Of a stretch of 64,000 nucleotides of DNA, positions 27,999 to 37,343 are shown piece after piece. The translations under genes were made by a program, and so were the position numbers. The DNA is from an uncultured Bacilli bacterium. GTDB taxonomy: Bacteria; Bacillota_I; Bacilli_A; RF39; UBA660. The notes beneath the pieces were generated by a model. The model was given only the letters and a program-made list of their open reading frames with translations, did not search any database and was not told the DNA's origin. The stretch's first letter is position 1. Each line of letters opens with the position of its first letter. The stretch spans positions 1 to 64,000 of the forward strand of contig CALVOV010000002.1 of assembly GCA_944350385.1 (NCBI GenBank), written 5' to 3'.

Positions 27999-28700
27999 TT
28001 AATTTATTCTTTTATTATAAATTATAGGATATGGATCGCCATAGGACTCTAAATTTGTCTTCTCAAGTACTCCCATACCATTTTCTGCTATTTCCCTCTT
28101 AGCCAAATCAATCATTTGTTCTTCCCATAAAGTATCATCATAAAAATCTTCAAATTCTTGATGTCCTCCTTCACACAAAGCAACTAAAAAGTCTTTTTTA
28201 TTACGACATGCTGTTTTTATTAGAATTTCAGTTGCCTGGCATGGCATAAATCCGACTAAAATATCCGTTCTAAAAATATCTGTATTTTCAGTAAACTTTT
28301 CTTTTTTTAAAATAAATTTCTTATCACTAGAATCGTTCTTATATAATCTCGGATCATACACAGTAATAGTTCCATTTTTTTGTTTTAAATGAATATGTTT
28401 AGCTAAAGACGGAATAATTCCTCCACCAATTTCCACTATATTAGAGTCTAAATTAAAATTATCCTCAAGAATCTTCATAAAACCTAGATAAAGATTTTTA
28501 TCATCTGCTAATAATCCAACTTCATCATAAATTTGTCTCAATATATCGGGAACAAAAATAGCATGGTGATGAAGCTTATAATTATTCATTATATATATCA
28601 TTTCTCTCTCTGTATAATTACTTAAATGACTCTTTAAAAATTCGATAACACGATAATCATCATCTATGTTTTGAATATCATTGTAACTTACTTTTTGCAT
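27999..28700 (-). CDS. protein with a SAM-methyltransferase-like Rossmann motif, unknown function
   Basis: The ~233-residue soluble protein has a central motif NIVEIGGGIIPSLAKHI followed by a strand ending in TVYDPRL. This resembles motifs I and II of class I methyltransferases (Glu-x-Gly-x-Gly, then an acidic residue after strand 2). No catalytic motif IV of the NPPY type is seen, so it may bind SAM or a nucleotide without being a standard methylase. ATG 28700 after AGGTGATGAG is preferred; ATG 28727 is a weaker alternative. It lies between obg and the Hpt-REC gene and is separated from obg by a terminator. Confidence 0.65.
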   Translation of the reverse strand: MQKVSYNDIQNIDDDYRVIEFLKSHLSNYTEREMIYIMNNYKLHHHAIFVPDILRQIYDEVGLLADDKNLYLGFMKILEDNFNLDSNIVEIGGGIIPSLAKHIHLKQKNGTITVYDPRLYKNDSSDKKFILKKEKFTENTDIFRTDILVGFMPCQATEILIKTACRNKKDFLVALCEGGHQEFEDFYDDTLWEEQMIDLAKREIAENGMGVLEKTNLESYGDPYPIIYNKRIN

Positions 28701-28735
28701 CTCATCACCTAACTTAAATTCTACCATATCTTTCT

Positions 28736-28764
28736 AAAAAAAAACTAGTATAAATTACTAGTTT
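28736..28764 (-). terminator. terminator of the rplU-prp-rpmA-obg region
   Basis: The nine-base perfect stem AAACTAGTA/TACTAGTTT (loop of five) is followed by seven or more Ts on the minus strand, at the obg stop codon. Confidence 0.85.
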
Positions 28765-30040
28765 AATCCTTAAATGAAAAGTAAAAATCTAAAATACGAA
28801 CTTCATCACCTTCAACTGCTCCAAGTTCTCTTAATTTATCATCTATTCCCATACGAGAAAGTTTCTTAGCAAACCTATACTCTGCTTCTTCTGAAGAAAA
28901 TTTAGTCATCTTAAACAATTTTTCTACTTCTTCCCCTGAAATTACCCATGTACCATCATCATCACGTGTAATAGTATATGGTTCTTCTTTTTTAAACTTG
29001 TAGAGAACATGTGATTCTATTTGACTATCATCATAAAGTGGATTAATTGGAATTTCATCTAGCATATCAGCTAATTTATCAACTACAGGTTGAAGGCCTT
29101 GATTAAGTGCAGCACTAACTTCATAAATACAAACGTTAGGAACTTTCTTTTTAAATTCTTCCAAATGCTCCTTAGCTCCTGCAATGTCCATCTTGTTAGC
29201 TACAACAATTTGAGGCTTTTCTAATAATTTTGGATTAAAGTCACTCAATTCTTTATTTATTAAAACATAATCATCATATGGATTTCTAAGTTCACTACCA
29301 CTCATATCAATTACATGAGCAATAACCCTAGTACGTTCGATATGCTTTAAAAACTTATCACCTAATCCTTCTCCTAAACTTGCTCCTTCAATTAAACCTG
29401 GCAAATCAGCCATGACAAAACTTCTGCCGTTGCTTGCTTTAACAACACCTAAATTAGGATTTAAAGTTGTAAAATGATATGCAGCAATTTTAGGCTTAGA
29501 CTTAGAAACACATGAAATAATAGTACTTTTACCAACACTAGGTAAACCAACTAAACCAACATCAGCTAATAATTTTACTTCTACTTTTAGATTTTTGTGT
29601 TCACCTTCTTCACCATTTTCTGAAAAATTTGGAGCAGTATTAGTTTGTGTTTTAAAAGCCGTATTTCCACGACCACCACGACCGCCTTTAGCAATTAATT
29701 CTTCTTGATCCTTATGTGATAAATCAGCTATAATTAATCCTGTATCTAAATCTGTTACAACTGTTCCTTGAGGCACTTTGATAACTAATGGTTCTGCTCC
29801 TTTACCATGTTGATTCTTACCTCTTCCATTCTCACCATTAGCGCCTTTAATTTTTTTTTGATATCTTAAATCTAATAAAGTGTGAAGTCCTTGATCAACC
29901 TTAAAAATAATATCTGCGCCATGTCCACCATTGCCACCATAAGGTCCTCCTAACTCAACAAACTTTTCTCTTCTAAAAGCTGTACAACCATTTCCACCAT
30001 TTCCAGCTTCTACTTTAATTTTTACTTCATCAACAAACAC
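28763..30040 (-). CDS. obg: ribosome-assembly GTPase Obg
   Basis: The 425-residue protein has the three Obg domains. The glycine-rich N-terminal fold (GGNGGNGCTAFRREKFVELGGP) spans residues 1-158. The G domain has G1 GLPSVGKST, G3 DLPGLIEGA and G4 NKMD. The C-terminal OCT domain found in Firmicute Obg runs to DFYFSF. It acts in 50S assembly and stress control. It follows rpmA by ~95 bases, with a hairpin between them that may trim expression. Confidence 0.97.
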   Translation of the reverse strand: MFVDEVKIKVEAGNGGNGCTAFRREKFVELGGPYGGNGGHGADIIFKVDQGLHTLLDLRYQKKIKGANGENGRGKNQHGKGAEPLVIKVPQGTVVTDLDTGLIIADLSHKDQEELIAKGGRGGRGNTAFKTQTNTAPNFSENGEEGEHKNLKVEVKLLADVGLVGLPSVGKSTIISCVSKSKPKIAAYHFTTLNPNLGVVKASNGRSFVMADLPGLIEGASLGEGLGDKFLKHIERTRVIAHVIDMSGSELRNPYDDYVLINKELSDFNPKLLEKPQIVVANKMDIAGAKEHLEEFKKKVPNVCIYEVSAALNQGLQPVVDKLADMLDEIPINPLYDDSQIESHVLYKFKKEEPYTITRDDDGTWVISGEEVEKLFKMTKFSSEEAEYRFAKKLSRMGIDDKLRELGAVEGDEVRILDFYFSFKD

Positions 30041-30108
30041 AAAAATCCCCTCCTTGCTACTTTAGTATAACAAAACTCTTCAAAAACTTCTATTACAAAT
30101 TTAAAATA

Positions 30109-30130
30109 AAAAGAGCTCTAAGGCTCTTTA
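30109..30130 (-). terminator. terminator after rpmA
   Basis: The minus-strand stem AAGAGC/GCTCTT is followed by TTTTATTTT. It could reduce read-through from ribosomal protein genes into obg. Confidence 0.6.
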
Positions 30131-30134
30131 TTTA

Positions 30135-30425
30135 TTATTCTGCTACTTCATAAACAGATGCTTGTTTTTTATCTCTTCCTAAACGTTCAAATTTAACAAT
30201 TCCATCGATTGTAGAATATAAAGTATCATCATTTCCTCTTCTTACATTTTTACCAGGAAATACTTTAGTTCCACGTTGACGATATAAAATTGAACCAGCT
30301 GTTATAAATTGTCCATCAGCTGCTTTAGCTCCAAGTCTACGTCCTGCAGAATCACGACCATTAGATGTTGATCCTTGCCCTTTGTGGTGAGCAAATAATT
30401 GTATATCTAACTTTAAAAACTTCAT
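30135..30425 (-). CDS. rpmA: 50S ribosomal protein L27 with cleavable N-terminal leader
   Basis: The 96-residue L27 precursor contains the usual [15 protein letters not shown] core that reaches the peptidyl-transferase centre. It begins with [12 protein letters not shown] before HHKG. This is the Firmicute leader, which the protease Prp removes after the LxxxFA-like motif to expose the functional N-terminus. The gene for that protease lies immediately upstream, so substrate and enzyme are cotranscribed. Confidence 0.97.
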   Translation of the reverse strand: MKFLKLDIQLFAHHKGQGSTSNGRDSAGRRLGAKAADGQFITAGSILYRQRGTKVFPGKNVRRGNDDTLYSTIDGIVKFERLGRDKKQASVYEVAE

Positions 30426-30436
30426 AATTCTCCTCC

Positions 30437-30739
30437 TTACTTAACTTCAATATTAGCTGGATATTGTTGTTCCAACTCTTTTAAAAGATTAACCATGTTT
30501 CCAATTAGTATTTGAGTAGTTGAATCATCACTAAGTATAGTAATAGTCATACCCTTCTTACTAACAAAATAACTTAGACTACCTTTATCTAATGCTAATA
30601 TACCATTTACAGTTGTAGTAACAATACTACTAGCTGCACTACATACAATATCTTTTCCATATTCAGCATACATGGCATGTCCTAGTATTGATATTTCTTT
30701 AAACTTAGCACTTTCTTTTTTAACTTCTACTTGTATCAT
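30437..30739 (-). CDS. prp: ribosomal-processing cysteine protease Prp
   Basis: The 100-residue YsxB/Prp protease has catalytic His21 in [10 protein letters not shown] and Cys33 in DIVCSAAS, with the usual ten-residue spacing of the family. It cleaves the L27 leader, an essential step in Firmicutes. It lies between rplU (gap of a few bases) and rpmA, as in Bacillus and Staphylococcus. Confidence 0.96.
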   Translation of the reverse strand: MIQVEVKKESAKFKEISILGHAMYAEYGKDIVCSAASSIVTTTVNGILALDKGSLSYFVSKKGMTITILSDDSTTQILIGNMVNLLKELEQQYPANIEVK

Positions 30740-30741
30740 AA

Positions 30742-31044
30742 TTAACCACTAATTTTAGTAATTTTAATTTTAGTATAAGGTTGTCTATGTCCTTGTGTCA
30801 TACGATTAGATCTGTCTTTACACTTATATTTGAAAACTCTGATTTTCTTGTTCTTACCATTTTTTAGGACTTCACCTTCAACAGTTACATTAGCAAGATA
30901 AGGATTTCCAACTTTAGAATCAAGCATTAAAACTTGATCAAATTTAACAATATCACCTGAAGCAGCATTTAACTTTTCAACATAAATTTCGCTACCTTCA
31001 GTAACATAATATTGTTTTCCACCAACTTTAACTATAGCGTTCAT
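30742..31044 (-). CDS. rplU: 50S ribosomal protein L21
   Basis: The 100-residue L21 begins with the conserved AIVKVGGKQYYV and ends in the QGHRQPYTKIKI motif. It is the first gene of the rplU-prp-rpmA unit, with GGAGG before the ATG and a structured ~95-base leader. Confidence 0.97.
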   Translation of the reverse strand: MNAIVKVGGKQYYVTEGSEIYVEKLNAASGDIVKFDQVLMLDSKVGNPYLANVTVEGEVLKNGKNKKIRVFKYKCKDRSNRMTQGHRQPYTKIKITKISG

Positions 31045-31139
31045 AATTTACCTCCTTCTATAAAACTTAAGACTCGCTTTTAAGGTACAAATAACTGTTT
31101 TAACCTTTTCAATGCGGTTTGAGCATGAGGCTTCAAACA
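31045..31139 (-). ncRNA. L21-type leader RNA upstream of rplU
   Basis: The transcribed leader between the strong promoter and rplU can fold into a hairpin from GTTTGA...TCAAAC (about 31115-31138) followed by GC-rich segments. Position, length and the GTTTGA/TCAAAC pairing resemble the ribosomal protein L21 leader of Firmicutes, thought to allow autoregulation by L21. The assignment is based on position and a partial match only. Confidence 0.5.
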
Positions 31140-31145
31140 CAAAAG

Positions 31146-31174
31146 ATTATAGCACAACTAAGAAATTGTGTCAA
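31146..31174 (-). promoter_or_regulatory. strong consensus promoter of rplU-prp-rpmA
   Basis: A perfect TTGACA (31174-31169), exactly 17 bases of spacer and a perfect TATAAT (31151-31146) lie on the minus strand about 100 bases before rplU. Confidence 0.9.
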
Positions 31175-31198
31175 ACTCTTTTAATATAATAATTTTAA

Positions 31199-31227
31199 TT
31201 GAAAATAGTAAAAGATTAAATTATATG
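31199..31227 (+). promoter_or_regulatory. possible promoter of pyrH
   Basis: TTGAAA, 17 bases and TATATG lie 28 bases before the pyrH start codon on the plus strand. Confidence 0.4.
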
Positions 31228-31255
31228 ATATTATATCTAAGGAGGAGATGAAATA

Positions 31256-31957
31256 ATGAGATATAAGAGAATTCTACTTAAATTAAGTGGCGAAGTTCTA
31301 GCAGGATCTAAAGGTACAGGAATTGACTTTGAACGAGTATTAGAATTAGCTAAAGAAATTAAAGAATGCTTAGATTTAGGAGTTGAAATTGGTATTGTTG
31401 TTGGAGGAGGAAACTTTTGGCGTGGTAAAAGCAATGAATATATGGACAGAGCCACTTCAGACTATATTGGTATGATGGGAACTGTTATGAATGCCTTAGC
31501 CCTAGGTGATGCTTTCAAGCAATTAAATACTCCTGTTAGAGTTCAAACAGGGGTTGAAATGAGACAAATAGCTGAATTTTATATTAAAGATCGTGCTATT
31601 CGTCACTTAGAAAAAGGACGTATTGTTATATTTGGTTGTGGAACAGGAAGCCCATTCTTTTCTACAGATACAGCTTCAGCTCTTAGAGCAGCTGAAATTA
31701 AAGCTGATGTTTTAATTAAAGCTACTAAAGTTGATGGTGTATACGATAAAGACCCAAACAAATATAAAACAGCAAAAATGTATAACACAATTAAATATAT
31801 AGATGTTTTAAATCAAAAATTAAATGTTATGGATTCAACAGCAACAAGCTTATGTATGGATGAAAACATTCCAATACATGTTTTTAACGTTAATAAAAAA
31901 GGGATTTTAAAAAGGATTATTTTAGGAGAAGAAATTGGTACAACAATAACCAATTAA
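31256..31957 (+). CDS. pyrH: UMP kinase
   Basis: The 233-residue bacterial UMP kinase of the amino-acid-kinase fold makes UDP from UMP. Motifs are [10 protein letters not shown], the GGGNFWRG phosphate loop, and the nucleotide-binding [13 protein letters not shown] near residue 165. GGAGGAG precedes the ATG. Unlike many Firmicutes, frr does not follow; a terminator lies right after the stop codon. Confidence 0.97.
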   Translation: MRYKRILLKLSGEVLAGSKGTGIDFERVLELAKEIKECLDLGVEIGIVVGGGNFWRGKSNEYMDRATSDYIGMMGTVMNALALGDAFKQLNTPVRVQTGVEMRQIAEFYIKDRAIRHLEKGRIVIFGCGTGSPFFSTDTASALRAAEIKADVLIKATKVDGVYDKDPNKYKTAKMYNTIKYIDVLNQKLNVMDSTATSLCMDENIPIHVFNVNKKGILKRIILGEEIGTTITN

Positions 31958-31982
31958 AAATAGTCCTTAGGGACTATTTTTT
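31956..31982 (+). terminator. terminator of pyrH
   Basis: The stem AAAAATAGTCC/GGACTATTTTT with loop TTAG runs into six Ts immediately after pyrH. Confidence 0.85.
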
Positions 31983-31998
31983 ATATCTCAAATTCATC

Positions 31999-32028
31999 AA
32001 AAAAGGGACTATTTTAATAGTCTCTTTT
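31999..32028 (-). terminator. terminator of ftsZ
   Basis: The minus-strand stem AAAAGAGACTATT with AATAGTCCCTTTT (one G-T pair) ends in a T-run right after the ftsZ stop codon. Confidence 0.75.
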
Positions 32029-32029
32029 C

Positions 32030-33193
32030 TTATATTCTATCCCTCAAAAAAGGAGGTAATTCATATCTATTATCTTTTTCTTCTTTTACTTTAGAATCTA
32101 ATACTTCTGTATTTTGCATATAATCATTATCTCGTGAAACAGAAACACTTCTTCTTTGAGTTATATTAGGATTTGCAAAAACAGGTTGTTCTTCCGAAAC
32201 AGCATTTAATTTTTCACGTTCACGTTGCTCCTGTAATTTCTTAGCCTTATCAAAGCCTGTAGCGATTACTGTTACTATAACTTCATCACTTAAATTTTCA
32301 TTAATAACAGAACCAAAGATTGTATTAATATCAGTACCAGCAGCTGCTCTAACTACTTCAGCAGCTTGTTCAGCTTCGAATAATGTTAAATTAACACCAC
32401 CAGTAATATTAATAATAGCATCTGTTGCTCCTGTAATAGGAATTTCAAGAAGTGGAGATGAAACAGCTTGTTTAGCTGCTTCTATTGCTCTTTCTTCACC
32501 CATACCAATACCAATTCCAATAATAGCATGTCCACTCTTCTCCATTACAGCTTTAACATCCGCAAAGTCAAGGTTAACTAAACCAACAACAGCAATCAAA
32601 TCAGAAATAGATTGAACACTTCGACGAAGAACATTATCTACTTCCTTAAACGCTTCAATCATTGGTGTAGTCTTATCAATGATTTCTCTTAATCTATCAT
32701 TTGGAATAACAATTAAAGTATCAACATGTTTCTTTAATTCATCAATTCCACCCAATGCATTATCCATTCTTCTTTTTCCTTCAAAAGAAAATGGTTTAGT
32801 AACTATAGCAACTGTCAAAGCACCTAAACCTTGAGCAATTTCTGCAATAATTGGTGCAGCACCTGTTCCTGTTCCTCCACCCATTCCTGCAGTAATAAAT
32901 ATCATATCAGCTCCAACAAGAGCATCTTCTATTTCCTTTTTTGATTCAAGTGCAGCCTCTTTACCAATTTCTGGTCTAGCACCTGCACCTAACCCATCGG
33001 TAAGATTAGAACCAATTTGGATCTTTACATCAGCCTTAGAAGAATTAAGCACTTGTAAATCTGTATTAGCAGCAATAAATTCTACACCTTTAACACCAGA
33101 TTCAACCATTCGGTTAATGGCATTGCCACCGCCGCCGCCAACACCTATGACTTTAATCTTTGCTAATTGATCCATCTCTAATCCGCCTATCAT
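32030..33193 (-). CDS. ftsZ: cell division GTPase FtsZ
   Basis: The 387-residue tubulin homologue forms the division ring. The N-terminal loop is [12 protein letters not shown], the tubulin signature [13 protein letters not shown], and the T7 loop [10 protein letters not shown] linker of about 50 residues leads to the conserved C-terminal peptide [10 protein letters not shown] that binds FtsA and other partners. The start at 33193 follows GGAGG by seven bases; an ATG six codons later is weaker. It lies just after ftsA on the same strand. Confidence 0.98.
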   Translation of the reverse strand: MIGGLEMDQLAKIKVIGVGGGGGNAINRMVESGVKGVEFIAANTDLQVLNSSKADVKIQIGSNLTDGLGAGARPEIGKEAALESKKEIEDALVGADMIFITAGMGGGTGTGAAPIIAEIAQGLGALTVAIVTKPFSFEGKRRMDNALGGIDELKKHVDTLIVIPNDRLREIIDKTTPMIEAFKEVDNVLRRSVQSISDLIAVVGLVNLDFADVKAVMEKSGHAIIGIGIGMGEERAIEAAKQAVSSPLLEIPITGATDAIINITGGVNLTLFEAEQAAEVVRAAAGTDINTIFGSVINENLSDEVIVTVIATGFDKAKKLQEQREREKLNAVSEEQPVFANPNITQRRSVSVSRDNDYMQNTEVLDSKVKEEKDNRYELPPFLRDRI

Positions 33194-33205
33194 ACGTCGT
33201 CCTCC

Positions 33206-34438
33206 TTAATCAAACAAATGACCATATACCTTACTAAAGGTATCATAGTCACTTAATTTATTTTCAGTAGATGTCAAAATTTCCTGATTGTCTTTATCTA
33301 TCATATCATAATTTCTTTCTCTAAGTGAAAGTTTTTCATCAAAATATTTTATAACACCAAAAGCACTACTATACTTATTGTGTCTAATACCAATAGTAGA
33401 AATTTTACATACTTTAGCAAGTCCATGAAATTCACGATCTATCAAAAGATGAAAACCCTGTAACTCGCTCAATCCACCTGCTACAATTATATAACGTATT
33501 TCTCTATTTGTTAAGTTTTTTATTTCATTTTTAGAAAGTTTTAGTATTTCTAAAAGTCTAGCTTCAACAACTTTAGAAATACTTACTTGACTTAACTCCT
33601 TTTTATCTTTGTCATTAGTTATGACAAAAATCTTTTCAGATTCATCAGAATATTCTTCTAAAGCAAAAGCGAAATTTTCTTTAATACTTCTAGCGTCATC
33701 AAGAGAAATATTATAAATATAAGATAAATCCTTATCAACATTAGTACTACCTACTGGTAATAATGAATGTTTAATTTGAATACCTTTATTAAAGATAGAA
33801 ACATTAGTAGAACTTTCTCCAATATTTATAACTGCACCAACATAACTATCTACACCAGAACCCTTAGTAGCATAGTAATCACCAGTTGATGTAAAGGCAA
33901 TATCAACTGTATCTAGCCCAGCTAAATGGATAACTTCTAATATCTTGTATAAACCATCTTTAGGAATACTGCTAATTACAACCTTAGCCTCTAAAGTATC
34001 ACCAACCATTCCTTTAGGATCTTTAATATTTTCTTTATCGTCAACAATAAAACTAATTGGTGAAACCGTAACTATTTCATAACCATCATATTTATGACCT
34101 TTAACAGCTTCATTTAAGACTGCACTAACATCAATTCCAGTAATACAAGTAGGATTCAATACATTAATTGTTCCCATTACAATGTCCATTTTACAATTTG
34201 TAGGTGGCACAGCAGCAACCACTTTTTTTATCTTTATATCTAACATGTTTTCCACTTGTTTAATTGCATTTTTAACACTTGAAACTGCCAACTTAGTATC
34301 AACAATTTGTCCATTTTTAATACCATGAGATGTAGAACAAGTAGATCCTAAAACATGAAAATTTTCATTTCTTTTTTCAGCGACAATTATTTTTACACTA
34401 TCAGTGCCTATATCAATTCCAGTATAAAATTCACTCAT
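33206..34438 (-). CDS. ftsA: cell division actin-like protein FtsA
   Basis: The 410-residue actin-fold protein tethers FtsZ to the membrane. The phosphate 1 motif is GIDIGTDSVKIIV, phosphate 2 VINIGESSTNVSI, and the adenosine motif IIVAGGLSELQGF. The SHS2/1C insertion lies near residues 75-165. The C-terminal ~40 residues are polar and lack an obvious strong amphipathic membrane helix of the usual kind. The start is ATG 34438 after GGGAG. A terminator and a -10 box separate it from ftsQ. Confidence 0.94.
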   Translation of the reverse strand: MSEFYTGIDIGTDSVKIIVAEKRNENFHVLGSTCSTSHGIKNGQIVDTKLAVSSVKNAIKQVENMLDIKIKKVVAAVPPTNCKMDIVMGTINVLNPTCITGIDVSAVLNEAVKGHKYDGYEIVTVSPISFIVDDKENIKDPKGMVGDTLEAKVVISSIPKDGLYKILEVIHLAGLDTVDIAFTSTGDYYATKGSGVDSYVGAVINIGESSTNVSIFNKGIQIKHSLLPVGSTNVDKDLSYIYNISLDDARSIKENFAFALEEYSDESEKIFVITNDKDKKELSQVSISKVVEARLLEILKLSKNEIKNLTNREIRYIIVAGGLSELQGFHLLIDREFHGLAKVCKISTIGIRHNKYSSAFGVIKYFDEKLSLRERNYDMIDKDNQEILTSTENKLSDYDTFSKVYGHLFD

Positions 34439-34463
34439 CACTAGCATCTCCCATCCTATTAGC

Positions 34464-34469
34464 ATTATA
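34464..34469 (-). promoter_or_regulatory. -10 box of a probable ftsA-ftsZ promoter
   Basis: A perfect TATAAT lies on the minus strand about 26 bases before ftsA, just after the ftsQ terminator. The -35 is weak. Confidence 0.45.
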
Positions 34470-34480
34470 CAATAAGAAAT

Positions 34481-34509
34481 AAAAAAAGAAAAGAATTAAT
34501 ATTCTTTTC
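34481..34509 (-). terminator. terminator between ftsQ and ftsA
   Basis: The nine-base stem GAAAAGAAT/ATTCTTTTC with loop ATTA is followed by seven Ts on the minus strand, after the ftsQ stop codon. Confidence 0.75.
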
Positions 34510-34519
34510 AATATAATCT

Positions 34520-35209
34520 TTATTCTTTTATTTGAAAATGATTTCCATTATCTAAATATAAAATTCCTTTTCTATTTTCAAGTTGTTCTAAAACAGCATT
34601 ATAATAATTAATCATTTTAAACTTAGTTAAAGTTAAATAAACCATGTTACCATCATCCATATATAATAAAAATCTTTCCTTATCAATATCATTTGGATCA
34701 TAGAAAATATCCGAAACTTTACCTAAAATATCATCATCGATATTTTTCATATTATTTACAAAATCTTTATAAATATTATTAGGAACATAATTTAATAATC
34801 GAGGAATTCTAAAAATAACAAAATCATTATTTTCAGAAATACTACTTCTATCAGAAAAAACTATTTTCTTATCACTATCTCTATAAAATAAAGGTTTCTT
34901 TTCTGTAACATCAATTTCTAAAATGTGATAAAACTTTCTTTTTATAATTACACTTTCAATATAAGGAGATTTCTCTATATTATTTATTATTTTCTTTTTA
35001 GAATATTTATAAAAACCAGGATAATCTTTTAGATTCGCCAATTCTAAAATATAATCATCACTTAAATAAGTTGTATTTTTTATAATAATATTTTTTATTG
35101 GTAATTGAATATATAAATAAATGCCAAAAGAAATACTTCCAATAATAACAAGCATTAATAATAAGTTAAATAATTTGAATTTTCTCTTTTTCACTAGTTT
35201 CTTTGGCAT
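34520..35209 (-). CDS. ftsQ: cell division protein FtsQ/DivIB
   Basis: The 229-residue bitopic protein has a short basic cytoplasmic tail, one membrane segment (about 14-33) and an extracytoplasmic POTRA domain starting at LPIKNIIIKNTTYLSDDYI. A beta domain follows. In the divisome it joins DivIC and FtsL and controls septal wall synthesis. It sits directly after murB, as in the conserved dcw cluster. The protein is at the short end for DivIB and lacks a long gamma tail. Confidence 0.9.
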   Translation of the reverse strand: MPKKLVKKRKFKLFNLLLMLVIIGSISFGIYLYIQLPIKNIIIKNTTYLSDDYILELANLKDYPGFYKYSKKKIINNIEKSPYIESVIIKRKFYHILEIDVTEKKPLFYRDSDKKIVFSDRSSISENNDFVIFRIPRLLNYVPNNIYKDFVNNMKNIDDDILGKVSDIFYDPNDIDKERFLLYMDDGNMVYLTLTKFKMINYYNAVLEQLENRKGILYLDNGNHFQIKE

Positions 35210-35215
35210 AATTTA

Positions 35216-36124
35216 TTACTCCCAATTTACAAATTCTTGCTCTACTTTCATATCTACATTATATTTTTCTAAAACTTTATCATGCACATAATCAATCAAA
35301 TACTTAATATCTTCACTAGTGGCGTTTTTATAATTGATAATAAAATTAGCATGTTTTTCACTAACCATAGCACCACCTTTTTTCATACCTTTTAATCCCA
35401 ATTCCTCAATCATTTGTCCAGCAAACATTCCTTCTGGATTTCTAAATACTGAACCTGCCGAAGGATATTCCAAAGGCTGAGAAGAAAGTCTTCTTTGTTT
35501 CCTTTCTTTAATTACTTCTTCAATAAGTTCCTTTTTTCCTTTTTGTAATTTAAATAAAACTTCTAAACAAATATAGCCAGGATGCGTTTGGAAAAATGAT
35601 GAACGATAATGAAAATTTAACTCTTTATTTTCTAAAATAATTATTTTTAATTCAGGAGTTAATACTTTAACACTTTGTACAACATATCCCATATCACTTT
35701 TGTATGCACCTGCATTCATATAAACGGCTCCACCTACATTACCTGGAATACCTGCAGCAAATTCAAGACCAGCAAGTCCTTTCTTACATGCAAGCATACA
35801 TAACTTAATTAAAGAAAATCCTGCCCCTACCAAAATTTTATTATGACTTAAAAAACGTATATTATTAAATTCATCTAACTTAATAATAACACCATCAAAT
35901 GGCTTGCTACTAAAAAGAACATTAGAGCCATTTCCTAAAATTTTATATTTAACATTTTCTTCTTTAATAACCTTTAGTAGTCGAACTAAACAATCAACAT
36001 TTTTGGGATATACTACAACACTTGCAACGCCACCAACTTTATAAGTAGTATATTTTTTTAATAAAACGTTTTCTTCATACCTACCAAGATTCTCATCATC
36101 TATAGTTTCAAGAACTCTTCTCAT
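35216..36124 (-). CDS. murB: UDP-N-acetylenolpyruvoylglucosamine reductase MurB
   Basis: The 302-residue FAD enzyme makes UDP-MurNAc. It has the FAD motifs TTYKVGG, ILGNGSNVL and GIPGNVGGAVYMNAGAY. The catalytic Ser is in SAGSVFRNP. The Y-loop-lacking layout and C-terminal KVEQEFV fit the type II MurB of Firmicutes. It overlaps murG by four bases (ATGA), giving translational coupling. Confidence 0.97.
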   Translation of the reverse strand: MRRVLETIDDENLGRYEENVLLKKYTTYKVGGVASVVVYPKNVDCLVRLLKVIKEENVKYKILGNGSNVLFSSKPFDGVIIKLDEFNNIRFLSHNKILVGAGFSLIKLCMLACKKGLAGLEFAAGIPGNVGGAVYMNAGAYKSDMGYVVQSVKVLTPELKIIILENKELNFHYRSSFFQTHPGYICLEVLFKLQKGKKELIEEVIKERKQRRLSSQPLEYPSAGSVFRNPEGMFAGQMIEELGLKGMKKGGAMVSEKHANFIINYKNATSEDIKYLIDYVHDKVLEKYNVDMKVEQEFVNWE

Positions 36125-37206
36125 TTTTCTTCACCTATTAATTTCTTAATTTCAGCATAAATTCTCGTTGCTGAATCATTAATTCCTAACTTCTTACTAT
36201 TCTCTTTCATTTTACTATAAACATCTAAATTATCAAATAGTTTATCTATTTCTAAAATAATCTTTTTCTTTGAAAAATCATCTTCACTGATTATGGTACA
36301 AGCCCCTGCATCCTCTAACTCCTTAGCATTTAAATATTGATGATTACCAGTAACATATGGTGATGGAACCAAGATGGCAGGTAAACCAATAGATGTAATT
36401 TCAGCAATAGTAGATGCCCCAGCACGTGAAATTATTAAATCTGTATCTTTTAATAAATTAATTAAATTATCCATAAATGGAACAACTTTTACATTTTTTG
36501 GAATATCCAAAGATTTAAATTCTTCATAATAATTTTTACCCGTTATAATCAAAACTTGATAAGATTTATTTTGAAATCCTGGTATTAATTCTTTAATCTT
36601 TTTGTTCATAGTATTAGAACCTAAAGATCCCATAACAATAACAACCAATTTTGCTGATGCACTAAATCCTAAATCAGTCTTAGAATATTTTTTAACATTA
36701 GCAATTTCTTCACTTCTGGGATTACCAGTATAGACTACTTTCTTTTCATTAAAATATTTTTTACTGTTAGGTAATGAAATAAATACTTTATCTGCAAACC
36801 TAGAAATAAATCTATTTGATAAACCAGCAATAGAATTTTGTTCATGAATAACAATTTTTAGATTCAAAGAATGGGCTGCATATAAAACAGGAGCAGTAAT
36901 ATACCCTCCAACACCAATAACAATGTCAGGATTAAATTTTTTTAATTCTTTTTTTGCAACTTTAACCACATTAAAAAATTTTTTTATAACTGCAAAATTA
37001 TTAAAAATATTTTTACGATCTAAACCACTCATTTCAAGTCCAACATATGGTATTCCTAATTTAGGAATAATATCTTTTTCCATTCTATCTGTTGTACCAA
37101 AATATAAAAATTCACTATTTTTTTCTTTTTCTTTTATTTTGTTAATGATTGCTATAGCCGGATAAATATGCCCACCTGTTCCACCAGCAACAACAACAGC
37201 TCGCAT
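36121..37206 (-). CDS. murG: lipid II synthase MurG
   Basis: The 361-residue GT-B glycosyltransferase adds GlcNAc to lipid I at the inner membrane face. The N-terminal loop is AGGTGGHIYPA, the acceptor-side GVGGYITAP, and the UDP-GlcNAc site SRAGASTIAEI. It is the first gene of the murG-murB-ftsQ unit. An extended -10 promoter is visible upstream, divergent from tmcAL. Confidence 0.97.
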   Translation of the reverse strand: MRAVVVAGGTGGHIYPAIAIINKIKEKEKNSEFLYFGTTDRMEKDIIPKLGIPYVGLEMSGLDRKNIFNNFAVIKKFFNVVKVAKKELKKFNPDIVIGVGGYITAPVLYAAHSLNLKIVIHEQNSIAGLSNRFISRFADKVFISLPNSKKYFNEKKVVYTGNPRSEEIANVKKYSKTDLGFSASAKLVVIVMGSLGSNTMNKKIKELIPGFQNKSYQVLIITGKNYYEEFKSLDIPKNVKVVPFMDNLINLLKDTDLIISRAGASTIAEITSIGLPAILVPSPYVTGNHQYLNAKELEDAGACTIISEDDFSKKKIILEIDKLFDNLDVYSKMKENSKKLGINDSATRIYAEIKKLIGEEK

Positions 37207-37228
37207 AAAAATTCACCTCAGTTATTTT

Positions 37229-37237
37229 ATTATACCA
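37229..37237 (-). promoter_or_regulatory. extended -10 promoter of murG-murB-ftsQ
   Basis: The minus strand has TGG-TATAAT, about 22 bases before the murG start. Confidence 0.55.
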
Positions 37238-37291
37238 TATTTTTTCATAAATACGAACTAATATATATTATGTTTATAAATATAAAAATAA

Positions 37292-37320
37292 TTGTTATCA
37301 ACATAAAAATATGTTAAAAT
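37292..37320 (+). promoter_or_regulatory. promoter of tmcAL-gmk
   Basis: TTGTTA, 17 bases and TAAAAT end 23 bases before the tmcAL start. Confidence 0.6.
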
Positions 37321-37343
37321 ACAAAAAAAGAAAGGAACTTTTC

